This document shows positions 12,501-24,379 of a stretch of 60,000 nt of DNA, piece by piece. The position numbers were made by a program, and so were the translations under genes. The stretch comes from Nymphaea colorata (lineage: Eukaryota; Streptophyta; Magnoliopsida; Nymphaeales; Nymphaeaceae). The stretch lies in NCBI RefSeq assembly GCF_008831285.2, contig NC_045143.1:6397503-6457502 (forward strand). The letters run 5' to 3'. Numbering within the stretch: position 1 is the first letter of the stretch; every line of letters starts with the position of its first letter. The notes below the pieces were generated by a model. It saw only the letters and a list, made by a program, of their open reading frames with translations. It searched no databases and was not told the DNA's origin.

Positions 12501-15500
12501 CCCTGCCAAGAAAGTCTATGCTTAATGTGGAAGTTGATAGAATTATTAAACATAGCAAGATAGCTATACAAATTTCAAAAAAACACATGCTTGACAACAC
12601 AATTTGAAGGGTTTTGGATGACACCCTCATCTAACCCAGTTTTGTGAAAACTGAAACCAAGTTTTTTAATGAGTTTTAAAAAGCTTGTTTTATAGTTTGG
12701 AAGATACACCCAAAACCTGGCTTTTGAATAACCTAAGGGAAGCCAGGTTTTTCACTCCTTTTACAAAATCAGCTTTTGTCAAAACTGGGTTTTTCTCAAA
12801 CCTTGGTTTGCCTCCAAACCTGGTTTTGGGGTGTCATCCAAACACCCCCTAAATTAAAGTATCCACAGGAATTGTTCAAAAAAGCAAATCCAAGAACACC
12901 AACACCTGCATAATAAATTTCAAATTGATACAATTTTCCACTTCCCAGGTACTAAGATATGTTAAGAAATAGAGCCCCTAATGTTGTAGTCACAAAATTA
13001 AAATAAAACTAGCAACACTATGAGGAAAATGGCCTTTCAGTAATTCTTCTGTTACCAAAGAATGGCAATATAATCTCTTGAACAACGATAGATACTAGTT
13101 TAATTCTCATAAGGGTAATTAAATAACAACAAAGTGGGTTGACCTGCATGGCAGGAAACTATAACTGTACAGGTGGGGAAACATAATGCCAGCACCTCTT
13201 CCCCAGCCAGACCTTGTACTGCCTCACTAAAACATAATACTGACAGCAAAGAGTTAGACAGGACACAATAATATTGCAAAAAACTACAAAATCCATGATT
13301 CCTAAGTAAGTTGACGTTACAACAACAAAACAAGCTATCAAATGCATACAACAAGCAAAAGGATAACCTTCTGTATTTCAACTGTTTAGTACCATAGTCT
13401 GCAGAAATGCAAAGTAGATCTGAAAATAGAGACAGGTAGATCTATAGAGCAACCAAGTCTATTGGTGCAGTAATAACTATGCTCAAAAATTGAAATTTAA
13501 AATGCAATCCAATAGCATCATGACATCACAAAAAATTAAATACATGTAGATAGCCACGGTCAAGGAAAAATAGAAATTGAAAAGACAAAACATACATCGC
13601 TGCAAACTTCATTGACTAATTGTTTTGCAATTTCAATTTGCTCTTTGGTACCATCCATCTGAACTGTTCTCTCGGCAGATGTATCACCAGGAGGGAGATG
13701 TAGAGGAATAATCTGCAATGATTGAAAAGAAAAACAGTAAGGTACATGTGGGAACTGCAAGGAAAACAAAAAACCTGGGAATACAGCACATGCACATCCA
13801 TGTAAGAAAGAGACAGACATGTCATCTAATCGCAATTACTTGTTGAAATGTAAAGACTAATTTTTTAGGTATTCAATGTAATATTTAGTGTATCAGAATT
13901 CATTCTGCTATAATGTTCTAGAACACTACTAGACTTCTAGTCATACCCATCTTCGGAAATAATGAACACTAGATTTTTGGCCATCTCCATGGTTTGACAT
14001 TGAGAAATTAGACATCACAAGTGGTCCGACACGAAAATAGACCTTGTAAACACCTGAAATTTGCTAGATCTATGGTAGGAGCAAGTACCATAAATGATGG
14101 CTTAAAACTTTCGAAAAAGAACACAGGAGTATATCAGTGCAAGTGAAGCCCACCTGAATGCGAGCTCCAGACCTGCTCTGCATGTTTTTTATCGTTTCTC
14201 CACCTTTGCCAATTATCAGACCGACCTGTCAAAAAAAACAACCAATCATGTTTAAGACAGAAATGAATTTTTTGAAACCAAATAATCTGAAATAGGATAG
14301 AGACACGTCTACCTTGTTGTTAGGAACCTTCATGACAAATTGTTCAGTTCCAGGAGTGGCAGTATTGAACCTTCTTGCAGCAAGTATGCCAGACCCTCCT
14401 GCTTCTGCCTAAAGTCATATTTTCAAACAGACATATGATACACTGTGGTCTGTGCTAAACAAAATGCAACAATCAAAGACAATAATTTCAGATATCTAAA
14501 GGTACTTGCTATAATACCTCTGACAACACATCATTTATAAGCTGCTCAGCCTTGCTTATCTGTTCTGGCGTACCCATAAGTTCTACAGGCCTAGTTTGGG
14601 AATTAGGATCAGCATCCATATCCCTTGTCACTTGAATTTTTGCTCCTGATTGAAGTTGAAGGTACTTAATTGTCTCACCACTCTTTCCAATGATCACGCC
14701 AACCTGCACACCAATATATAAGAGGTAATTCACATAACAAATAACAAATAGGACAAAAACGGATAAAATTGGATAATACTGGCATAATCATTACCCTTCC
14801 ATTTGGAATATCTATCTTTTTACTGGTACCCTGGTAGCCATATGAGCCAGTCTGTGAGCCAAGACCAAATGACCCAGATTGTGAACTAGAAATTGGGAAA
14901 GTTGATGGTTTTGAAGCATGATCTGCATTATACGACAGAAAAAACATAAATCTTCATGAATAAAATATACTAGCTGGCAACTTCACCCTGCATAACACCT
15001 TCATATCTATTCATATGAAGGATAACGATATAACTACCCAGCCGCACCTGGTAAACAGAAATCAAGACAGTTGCCAACATACAAACAAAGTTGCTTGAAA
15101 ATAAGCGAGAGGTTCAAGAAAGTGACAGATCCTATACCCGGTAGCCAAACAGCAGGTTAAGCTAAAAAACCACGGTATGGACTATGGACAAACAACCCTC
15201 AACTAGCTAAGAAAAAAACTCCACCATGTGAAACAACTTTCAATTAGCTGAAAAGCTTAAGGCTATGCATTGCTCCCTGGATGCACATTGGGATGAAAAA
15301 CCCGATACAGAACAACTATAGCGACTAAATACACCAAAATTTCGACACATCAGACACATAACCACATTCAGGGAACCCATATGGTCCTAGGCACAATAGG
15401 AGGCCAAGTTCAAATTCATTGAAGCAGAGAAAGCCAAGGATGCAAGTGACACTAGAAATGTTGCCCGCTCATCCTGGATAGTCCTAAACCTAAAACACGA

Positions 15501-16025
15501 GGGAAACGCTAAAAACAGCGTCCACGGATTTATGAAAAGGGTCTATCCCAACACCAGGAAGTACGAACACATCAAAAGCTACCAATACCTACAATAGAAC
15601 TGCAGAATAAGTCACAACTACAGGATCACACGAAGACAGAATAACATCAGCAAGTTCAACACACTACCATGAGAGCAAGATGACCCCCCCAACCAAAGAA
15701 CAAGAGTCTACTGAAAACCCAAAACCTCACCTCCCACACCAATATCATCACCCCCGTTTTCGACGCGCGGCCTCTTTGCCTCCGCGTTGTTGAACAGCCG
15801 GGCAGCTATCTCCTGGGCTCTCTGCTTGGCGAGCTGGATCTCGTCCGCAGGCGGAGGGACGCTGTTGTACGATGGCTGCGTCTGGGAGTCAGAAGGCGGC
15901 GAGGTGATGGGCGCAGAGAACCCGGTCGACCGCCGGGGCGGAGGAGCTGACGACGGAGGGGCTATTGGGTCGTCGAACTTCCTTTTGTTGTCCGCCCTCG
16001 AAGCGTACTGGAGATCGTCCGACAT
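6550..16025 (-). CDS. Two-KH-domain RNA-binding protein, FUBP-like plant family (713 aa, 7 exons)
   Basis: Likely a nuclear single-stranded RNA/DNA-binding protein; family members act in mRNA processing. Exons, minus strand in coding order: 16025-15731, 14922-14795, 14703-14518, 14408-14313, 14225-14154, 13712-13596, 7797-6550. All introns are GT-AG and all junctions keep frame. The start at 16025 (MSDDLQYASR) fits the family; the frame is open upstream but only from a GTG. Residues 1-98 are disordered, with the conserved block DEIQLAKQRAQEIAARL and a basic KRPR patch at 84-87 (possible NLS). KH1 is about 132-203 with GKSG at 147-150. KH2 is about 226-295 with GKGG at 241-244. Residues 299-713 are low-complexity Q/P/Y/G repeats, prion-like, all in one exon. 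Overall order matches Arabidopsis two-KH proteins such as At2g25970 (recalled, not searched). Precise RNA targets are unknown. The last intron is unusually long (5,798 bp). Confidence 0.95.
7798..13595 (-). other. Large intron 6 of the KH-domain gene
   Basis: This 5.8 kb AT-rich intron separates the last KH exon from the Q/P/Y-rich exon. It holds one inverted-repeat element at 12608-12849, a short (TA)n at about 10249-10264, and otherwise unique-looking sequence with no convincing exon. Reading frames in it are short and resemble no family known to me. Confidence 0.8.
12608..12849. mobile_element. MITE-like inverted-repeat element (GTTTGGATGACACC family)
   Basis: The left end reads GGGTTTTGGATGACACCC and the right end is its near-perfect inverse, GGGGTGTCATCCAAACACCC. 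The interior is built from repeated inverted AAACC(T/A)GGTTT words, so the whole 240 bp can fold back. It contains no ORF. The flanks show only TGA and TAA next to the ends, so the target duplication is not certain. Related fragments occur at 16.33-17.0, 19.97-20.3 and 46.9-47.05 kb. Confidence 0.65.
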
Positions 16026-16234
16026 CTTCGCCCTCGACAAAACCAAGCGACGAACAACCTCACTCGAAACACCAGCCGAGAAGATCACGGCGTCAACAGA
16101 CCCCTGAAATGGATTTGCAGAGAAATGGAAATCGACTAGATGAAGAGGGAGATGAACAGAAAGAAGAAAACTAGGGCTTCTTTGACGCCCTCTCTCTCAA
16201 CCTGTCCTGGTGACAGTAAACCCTAGGGGGAATA

Positions 16235-16241
16235 ATTTATA
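16235..16241 (-). promoter_or_regulatory. Predicted TATA box of the KH-domain gene
   Basis: On the minus strand the sequence CTATAAATTATT lies about 210 bp upstream of the start codon. A start site about 30 bp downstream would give a 5' UTR of roughly 180 nt containing GA- and CT-rich stretches. The position is plausible, but no transcript evidence is available. Confidence 0.5.
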
Positions 16242-16329
16242 GTAAACCGTCTTTTTATTTCAAATGACTCTTTTGCCCTTAGGACTTTTAACGAAGACAA
16301 ACGAGGTCGTCTCTGACTTTGTCTGCAAG

Positions 16330-17010
16330 TATCTCAGTTTGGATTAAAAAAAAATATTTGGATTTATGAAAAACATGGTTTTGTAAAAACCAAGTTTTAT
16401 GAAAACCTAATTTAAAAACGTATACTTAGTTTGGATGACTGAAAAAACTGGTTTATAAACAAAAGTAAGTCTTGCCTGATTTAAGCCTTTCATAAAAACC
16501 AAAAATTTTATAAAAACCAAGTTTTGGCAAAAACTTAATTTTAATGTCATCCAAACATTATTGAAATGATATTTTGAGAGAAAATCAGGTTTAGTCTCTC
16601 GAAACCTGATTTTAAATTGTCATCCAAACACCTCTCTTTTAAAAGATCTTTTTGAAAAAACTTGTTTAATTTTTGTAAAAAAAAATCTTTTTAAAAAACG
16701 TGTTCCTTTTAAGTTATTTAAAAACACAGTTTGTTAAAACCTATTTTTTACAAAACCTGTCGTGCAAAGGCCTCCTCGGTTTTTTATCAGTTTTGAAAAA
16801 CTGGCTAATGTGTATAAGTTAGACGACTAAAGCAAGCTTTTTTAGTAACTTGAGAATTCCTAAGTTCTTCACTCATTTTTGGAAAACATTTTTTCCTAAA
16901 AATGATTTTTAGTGACATCCAAACATACTTGAAATGGCATTTTAAAAGGGACTTTTTTTAATTTCAACAATTGGTTTTGGGGTTCCATCCAAATGCCCAT
17001 ACGAGTTTAT
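16330..17010. repeat. Nested array of GTTTGGATG/CATCCAAAC inverted-repeat elements
   Basis: Right-end motifs of the 12.6 kb MITE family (GTCATCCAAACA and variants) recur at about 16546, 16617, 16912 and 16985. They are separated by many AAACC(A/T)GTTTT words, with left-end-like TTTGGAT motifs near 16338 and 16430. It looks like several insertions nested or in tandem just upstream of the KH gene promoter. Confidence 0.55.
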
Positions 17011-17957
17011 GAAGACCTGATTTTGTAACTTTATTTTGACTTTTGAAGTGGATTAAAATAAAACTTAAATTTTGTTATTTTGGATCTCCGACATATAAAA
17101 TTAAGCAACTTAATGGTGCATAATCCTCATTAAAGTGTGTTTATTGTGTTACCTTACTTTTTAAAAATTATTTATTTATTTCTGATTTTTTATTTTTTTA
17201 AATTTAAAATACGTCTTTAATACAAAACTGATTCAAATGATTTGATTTCGACCTCTTCGATTCACTTATCATCATTAGCTTTTTAATTCGATTCAAAAAC
17301 TGATTTTTGATAAGATTGGGCATAATAATCAACAATAAATCTATGGCTTATGTAGCTAAAAATTCAAAATCAATGGGTGTGCATAAAATGGTGATATAAA
17401 TCATCATTGAAAACATTTTTTTCGAATACAAATGACAACTTTTTTTTTATGTTTCTAAGATTTTAAATCGATGAGTTTAAGTTAAAATCCAAACTTGCTA
17501 GTTAAGTATCTCGAGTGTTGATGTTTAACGGCTTTGGTTAGCTTTGTTGAATTGCAACTTCTCAGAAAAGTTATTTGGTCATGAAAGAGACGCAGCTTTT
17601 TTATATTAGGAAATAAGCAATTTTATTGGTTGTTTACAGAAGTTTAAGCGCATGATACTGCAAAGTCTATCTCTTTCTCCCTCTCTCGCCTCTAATTGAA
17701 TGCAAAATTTCTTTAAAGGTGTAATAATCTCTTAAAAGAAAAGAAAGCACTAACTTATATCTCTTAGATAGTGTTTTATATGCTTATACCTTTTTAAAAT
17801 AATAATAGTTTTATATTTAATTTTGACAAATTTAAATTTATCTTATTTAGTGAGACTGTTTTTCCGTTTAGTAGCAGTCGTGCGTTCTCTTTCTCTCTCA
17901 CACCCACAACTCAACTCATGAGCACCCTCACACCATCGGATTTTGTGGAAAGCCTTA

Positions 17958-18200
17958 TGTCCATTTTGCTATTCGGCTACGACACTATCTTTTATTTGCA
18001 GCTGAGTGACTCTGTCGCTCCGTTTATCCACTCACCCCTTTTACTTTGTTTTATTGTGTTGTTGTATTGTTTATTTTGTTTTTTTTTTTTTTTTTTTTAT
18101 GGTTCGTTCTTGTATCGAGGGAACTTCTTGTTCCTAAATTTTGTTATGCATTCATATTTTATGGCTTCTCTCTCTCTCACACACACACACAAACAAACAC
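17958..18200 (+). repeat. Dispersed repeat ending in a CT/CA tail, copy 1
   Basis: The core ATGTCCATTTTGCTATTCGG is shared with the copy at 22727, followed by parallel matches (TCGCTCCGT, CCCCTTTTA, GAACTTCTTGTTCCTAAATTT, CTTATTTTATGGCTT-like) and then a dinucleotide tail (CT then CA). Ending in a simple-repeat tail suggests a SINE-like retroelement. No pol III promoter boxes were confirmed. Confidence 0.45.
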
Positions 18201-18904
18201 ACATTTGAGAACAAATGCCCATATGTACAATTGGGAACCACTTTCTTTTAACTTAAAATTGCATTGCTTCCATTGCATTATTGCAGGTTGCTTTAACTAC
18301 TATAACTTCTTATTTTTATTATTAAATAATTTGTAAAATAATATGTCTCCATTTTTTTGATATGCATGAACTGAAAGATATAATAACATTGATAAAATGT
18401 TGCTGATATGCTGTACTTGTACCAATCATAATGTTTTATACAGCAAACTAAACTTGAACGATTAACTTATTTATTACACTTAAAAAAGTTGATTATTAGA
18501 AGGTTGCCACGTAAACATGTTTTAAGAGGTGATTTACAAACAACAATTTTATCTATTAAGGCAACAAACAAACACAAGAATACCTATTCTAGAATCTACA
18601 AATAGTATGTTGGATCAATTTTCTTGATTCCAACAAATTTGATTATGATCTTTCTTATGAAAAAGTTACCAATCTTTAGATATTAAAACATTGAAAAGGA
18701 AATCAAACACAAAATCATTTCATAATATATAAACTACAAATGCCTGATATAATCATATATATGATAAACAATATTATTGTTGTACCGCTATGTATATATA
18801 ATCATCATCTATATGTATCAGAAACAATATATTCATGCAACAATATGTAATCTACATTTTATTTCTTATTGCACTTCAACAAAATAGTTTTTGAGTGTAT
18901 TTGT

Positions 18905-19285
18905 GCACCAGCTTGGGCCAATGGCTGATATGCATTAGGTCACTAGTTCGAGTGGAATGGGCAAATGTGGAGGGACTATCATTGGGAGGATTTCATCTCT
19001 CAATCATGTGGTACTTCATCATCATAAGATTCATATAAGATCCATTTGTCTAGATATCGTCATCTAGACAGTGGCGATGAAAACCTTCACCATCTATGTA
19101 AATATCAAAGTCTGAGATCCATCATAGCGGAGTCGGAGCTCCGCTATTCGACACCCTTGGTTCGAGCTTCATGGGCATCAACTCTCTGCACAAGCAACAT
19201 GATAATGAGGTCATGAGCGCGAGGAGGTAGCCATAAGTTTCACCACCTTAAATGGGTGACTAAGTCTCTCAACCCAAGTGCCGTT
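18905..19285 (+). mobile_element. Possible tRNA-derived SINE
   Basis: Near the left end, TGGCTGATATG resembles a pol III A box, and about 20 nt later AGTTCGAGTGG resembles a B box. A second B-like GGTTCGAGC lies near 19160. No poly-A or simple tail and no target duplication were found, so this is a weak call. It is directly followed by an hAT-like MITE. Confidence 0.3.
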
Positions 19286-19291
19286 ACCGTA

Positions 19292-19465
19292 GAAGTGGAG
19301 CCACGTATGGGTTGGCGTGGGCAGTTGCCCACATCAGCCTATCAAGATTTCTTTATTTTTAATTAATATTTTTGAATGTTTGGTATGTAATGTACATGAA
19401 TGTCCATTCTAATATGAAAATCTGCTAGGGATGTCCCCTAAATAATTTTTCTGGCTCCACCATTG
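19292..19465. mobile_element. hAT-like MITE, copy 1 (GTGGGCAGTTGCCCAC family)
   Basis: The left end AGTGGAGCCACGTATGGG and the right end TTCTGGCTCCACCATTG form terminal inverted repeats of the type (C)AGTGGnGGAGCCA. It shares the internal GTGGGCAGTTGCCCAC motif with the copies at 21.6, 27.6 and 57.1 kb. There is no ORF. Confidence 0.6.
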
Positions 19466-20436
19466 CGTTCCCCCATGCAATAAAGCAAAAAAGCAAAGAT
19501 CTTAGTTCTACCATTAAAGAAACCAATGCCATTCATGTGAATGCTCTTTTTTTGCAATGTGAACAAAACATATGCTTTCCCTTTTCTTAGAAACCTTCTT
19601 GCTCATCAACTGTCATGGTATCCCCCACATTTTTGATGTTAAAGCTCCTTATCATGTAGTTCTACTTTACTAGCTTGAGTACTCGGTGAGTTCAGTTCAC
19701 TGCCTTTCTGTTTGACTCCACTTTTAGAATGATATGACCTTATGTATTTATGAGGAAGATCATAATGGTTCTCGACTTTAAGCCTAGTATTCATGCCCAT
19801 CCCAACACTAGCAAAACTGATCTTCAGTTAGTTGAATCTCGAATCTGTTGCAGAAAGGATATCCAGTTTCCTGTGTTGGCAGTTAAATCTTGAACTTAGA
19901 ACTGGGCTCGGGTATAATGTAGGCTATTAGAGACAATAAAAAATGGCAAATAATCATGTTGTCTTCAAAATTAATAGCATTTTTAAACTGGGTTTGAGAA
20001 AAACCCCATCTTAACAAAATATTGTTTTTAGAAAAAGAGTCACTGATGTGCAAGTTGAAACAGTACTCGAGACACCGAAATGAGGTAAGGGGTTGGATGG
20101 GAGCTTCGACTTTCTGCTGAACTGTGGGTGTTCTCCGCTTACCCGTAGAAGAGATCAAATAACTTGACTGCCCACCTAGTTTATTCATAGTAAACTGTGT
20201 TTTTGGTGTCACTCAAACACAGAAACCAGTTTTTAAAAAGGATTCAGAACCTTCGTTTTTTCACAAAACAGTTTTTTTTTCTGACATCATCCAAACACGC
20301 CCAAAGAAAATGGGGACATTAATGTACTTATCAAACCTACATCCATGACTACAACCAGTACAGCTAAATAGGCAAAATGCACTTGTTGGGAGGAGCCATC
20401 CCATACATCTGTTTTGATATACACATGAATGTCTAC

Positions 20437-20616
20437 CAGTGGCAGAGATACATGAGAGCTGGTGTGGTCCACTGCCCACACGAGCATGTCAAAAGCTTCA
20501 TAGAAGAAATTCAAAATTACATTGTCCTGATCCCAAACTTACACAGGGCACCCACAGCAGTCCTGGGCCAGTGACTCAAGTGTCTCTCAGTCAAAAAAAT
20601 CCTGGCTCCGCCACTA
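20437..20616. mobile_element. hAT-like MITE, copy 2
   Basis: The left end CAGTGGCAGAG and right end TGGCTCCGCCACTAG are inverted repeats. Flanking 8-mers ATGTCTAC and GTGTTTAC agree at 6 of 8 positions, as expected for an old hAT target duplication. The internal motif is diverged (GTGTGGTCCACTGCCCACAC). Confidence 0.6.
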
Positions 20617-20729
20617 GTGTTTACTCAAAAGATATTGATTGTTCTTCTTCTAAATCCAAGCAAGCCGCAAGCTTTCTTCACTAAACCCAAACTCACAATG
20701 GCATTGTCACCATTGGTTCTCTACACTAA

Positions 20730-21246
20730 TTGGAGTATACTCTGTTCTGCTTGGCTGTTTGGGTTGTCTTAGTGTTCCAAGATCGTAATGGGTCCTTAAG
20801 CTCAATCTGCTATTTCTTGGAGCCAGATGCATACGACCCATTTCTCTCTATTCAATCATTGAATAGGCTTTTGCAAGTCATATGGAAGGCGATCAGTTGG
20901 TCACTTCCATCGATTCTTCAAAAATTTCCAGAGTTAAGAGCAGTTACCCTGAATTTGTAATGTTACTTTCCTCCCTCTCTAGTCTCAGGAACTTGTTGGT
21001 GGCATGATTCACGGAAACAATGAACTACAGATCAAGATTGCGGAGCAGATAGTATCAGTTTCCAATGAGGGAAATTTGTTTTCCCTTTGTAGGTTTCATG
21101 GTGGTGTTCTGCTGGCAGAGAAGGCGTCTTCATACTTGACTGCAATTGAGGATGCAGACTGCAAGAATGACAAATTTGAGTGTCGGTTTCAAACTTTGAA
21201 CAGCTTCATATTTTCTGGGAGATCATGGTACTATTTATTTAGATGA
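20730..21246 (+). other. Unrecognised coding-like segments
   Basis: Two short open frames (76 aa from 20730, 80 aa from 21004) have ordinary amino-acid composition. The second follows a pyrimidine-rich TCTCTAG acceptor-like site and could be read from SQELVGGMIHGNN. I recognise no domain. They may be a decayed gene fragment carried between the hAT-like MITEs at 20.4 and 21.6 kb. Confidence 0.2.
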
Positions 21247-21589
21247 TCAGAAGTTCCTAGCTCAGCATGAGCTGCAGAAATCAAGAATCAAGCATGACAA
21301 AACCGTCTGCAAACAGAGTTGATCAAAATCTAACACTCAGTGACTCAAGATGGTATCCCTTCTACTGCTTTTTACTCATTCTTGATCACCTTGTATCTCA
21401 ATCAACGACTTAGATAAGTTGCGGGAAACAAGTTCTTGCATTTGGCGATCATTGTTCTAAAACCATGCCATTTGGTAGAAGATTTTCTGTTCATCGGACG
21501 AAAGTTTTTCTTAGTGCCTTGCACACATGTAAACTCTTGTAGCCGGATCCACTCTTCTCTTTCTAGCAGAGTTTTTATTGAGTTAGATT

Positions 21590-21758
21590 CAGAGGCAGAG
21601 CCACATATGGGCTGGTGTGGGCAGTTCTTCAATGTTCCTTTATTTTTTATATCAACATTTTCTAATATTTGTTCTATTGTATGCAACATAGTGCCCTTTA
21701 AGATATAGAAATCTGTGAATGAGCGATCTTCCTGGAATTTTTTTCCTGCTCCGCCACT
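21590..21758. mobile_element. hAT-like MITE, copy 3
   Basis: The element opens with CAGAGGCAGAGCCA and closes with TGCTCCGCCACTG. Flanking 8-mers GTTAGATT and CTTAGATC agree at 6 of 8 positions. Length is about 169 bp with no ORF. Confidence 0.65.
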
Positions 21759-22726
21759 GCTTAGATCTTATTCCTACTGATTCCATGAATCCAAAAGCAT
21801 TTGTGAGCGGGAAACCTCCATGCATGAAGGAAGCCACAAAGCAGAGGCATCAATCATGGTGGATCTACAAGATATGCAAAATCTGCATTAGGCAACTACC
21901 ACCTAAGTTCTTAATGCTTTCATATGTTCATGAGTCGCATATATATATCATCTGACCTTAAGATGCATGAGCAGCACATAGAAGACCCAGTTTTGAATTT
22001 GGGTTTTTATTTGTTATTTGGATCTAGATCCTACATAAGGGTGCTTAAGGCTCATTTGTAGTAAAAGGTCAATTCAATGAAACCCTAGTCGTTATTTTGC
22101 TTTTTTCCTTTCGTGTTCTGTTTTACATTATTTCTCGGTTCTTCATAGTTTAATTTAAGCGTTTCCAGAGCATCAATTTTAGCAGTCTAGTTCAATGAAT
22201 CAGTGGCAAGATTCACATATAAATTTTGGCCTTTGCTTGTTAAAGAATTTAATAGATACCCTTGATCAGTGTCTTATCATATTAAAATTAAAACCCATTT
22301 ACCATCGCAGAAAAACTATTTCTCATTTAATATGCTTGGTCAGTGGCGAACTTGCTAAGATATTCCACTGTCTGTAAATGCAGAATCGGAAGCAGGAAAT
22401 TGTTGAATATTATGCCGTTTCTGAAGCAGACACACAGCATCTAAAACATGGGTCTACTCTTATCTCCAATTAATGCGGCCATTTGGTTCGTACATGTCGG
22501 TGATATTTTTCATATCTATATATACTTGGTTTTTTTCTTTCAGGTTTTCTGACTGAGAAATCCTTCCGCCTCTTATACCACATTGCTTGCCCCATACAAT
22601 GTATCCGGAGATGTATTTAATCACACCCAACTAACACACTGCGTTGGGCAGCCATGATTCGATGTCGGATCGAATGACTCGATGATTTCACCTTAGGTCT
22701 CGTTTTTTCTCTTTCTCGTGCAGGAG

Positions 22727-22886
22727 GATGTTCATTTTGCCATTCGGCTACAGCATCGTCATTCGTCTGTGATTAGGTGATTGTACCGCTCCGTCTCCCC
22801 ACTCTCTCTCCACCCCTCTTATTTTGTTATTGTTTGAGGGACTTCTTGTCCTCAAATTTTGGTATAAATTCTTATTTTATCGGCTT

Positions 22887-22932
<46 letters not shown>
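22727..22932 (+). repeat. Dispersed repeat ending in a (CT)n(TA)n tail, copy 2
   Basis: This matches the 17.96 kb copy from ATGTTCATTTTGCCATTCGG through CTTATTTTATCGGCTTT and then runs into (CT)8 and (TA)15. Two copies share the body but differ in tail type, which is typical of tails that mutate quickly. Confidence 0.45.
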
Positions 22933-22935
<3 letters not shown>

Positions 22936-23057
22936 TATTCGAGTTTGATCGATGGTCCAGTTCGATTTCACTTTCATATTCCAAGGCTTTTCTTTGCCTT
23001 TTTCTTTGCAGTCATACACAATTGCAAGGTGTACATTATTCACTACTATGGATCAAC

Positions 23058-23096
<39 letters not shown>

Positions 23097-23459
23097 CATT
23101 TCTTTTTTAACTATTCAGGTGAACATTTATGGACCTTAATGGGAGCTTGGTCCTATAGAAGTTCTTATATTTGTAGTAGTATGTTAAAGGGTTATTGGAT
23201 TCACATTCAGACGGTTGTAAATCCAAGTTTAAACCAGAACTGAAGGCTGACAAGAATCCGAATCAGAATATGTGTTGTATGTATTGACATGTTTGAGTTC
23301 CATAAAAACGCATGGAAATCCAAATGCTGATTTGATTAGGTCCGATCCGCTCAGGTCGACAACCCAAAATTCAAGATTCAACACGAGACCAACCTGTCTA
23401 AAACTCACTTGCCGATTCAGTTACAGATTAGATTTGGATCAGATATATCTTTAATCATA

Positions 23460-23890
23460 TCTGTTTTTTAATCCAGACTCGGATTCGAATTTGAATAAAT
23501 GAAAGTCATATTTGGATTCGAATTCGAATAAATGAAAGTCATATCCGAATCCGAAGTCTGATTTTACAATCCGAATTCGATCCGAATCCAATTTTTATAT
23601 TTATATCTGAATCCAAATCTGAATTTTGAATTGGATTTTGCCAATTTTCAAAATTTAATAGCATTAGATATAAGATATTTGTCTAAAATTGAATCTGATT
23701 CGAATCCATATATGCATCCGGTCGGATATTTATGTATATTGAATCTGAATCCAATCGGATGTCATTTATTAAGTATGAATATGTTCTGATTTTTTAATCG
23801 GATATTAAATTTTTTTTTATATTTAATTTTTTTGGATCGAATTGGTCAAATATACAATTCAAATTGGATATAGTGACATTCCTCGTTACG
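23460..23890. repeat. GAATCCGAAT-rich low-complexity repeat
   Basis: Words such as GGATTCGAATTTGAATAAAT and CATATCCGAATCCGAA recur on both strands. A roughly 37-bp direct repeat (GAATAAATGAAAGTCATAT twice) lies at about 23490-23560. Diverged related sequence occurs at 43200-43500. Confidence 0.6.
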
Positions 23891-24379
23891 CCATGTGAAT
23901 CCGCCAAAATCATTCTAAAAATCATTTAAAAAGTAATGAAATGCATAATAGAAAGTAACTAAAAATATAATATACTTAGAAAGTACGAAGAAACTGGGAA
24001 AAAAAGCCATTAGATCGTCACCAATTCGATTCATATCAAAGCCACATACTTCCTTTAGATTTTAAAAAATTTAAAAAAAACGCACGGAATATTTCTTTTA
24101 GAAAATTCTTATACGCTATTTTAAAACTTGTATAAAGCATGTGAACAATATTTTTTTATTTTCATTAAATGTGGTTCTTAAAGGAGCGGACCCATTAAGT
24201 GACCTAGTTGTTCGTGAGAGAGTTCCATGCATTAATGTGAACCACGTTACGCCTGTGCATAAATGAATATAAATCAACAGTAACAAAGCATTTAATGCAA
24301 ATTTAGATATCATAAAAACTTTGTTTACAGATACCAACAGGAGCCATATGTCCTTACAACATCAGACCTAACTCTGGTG

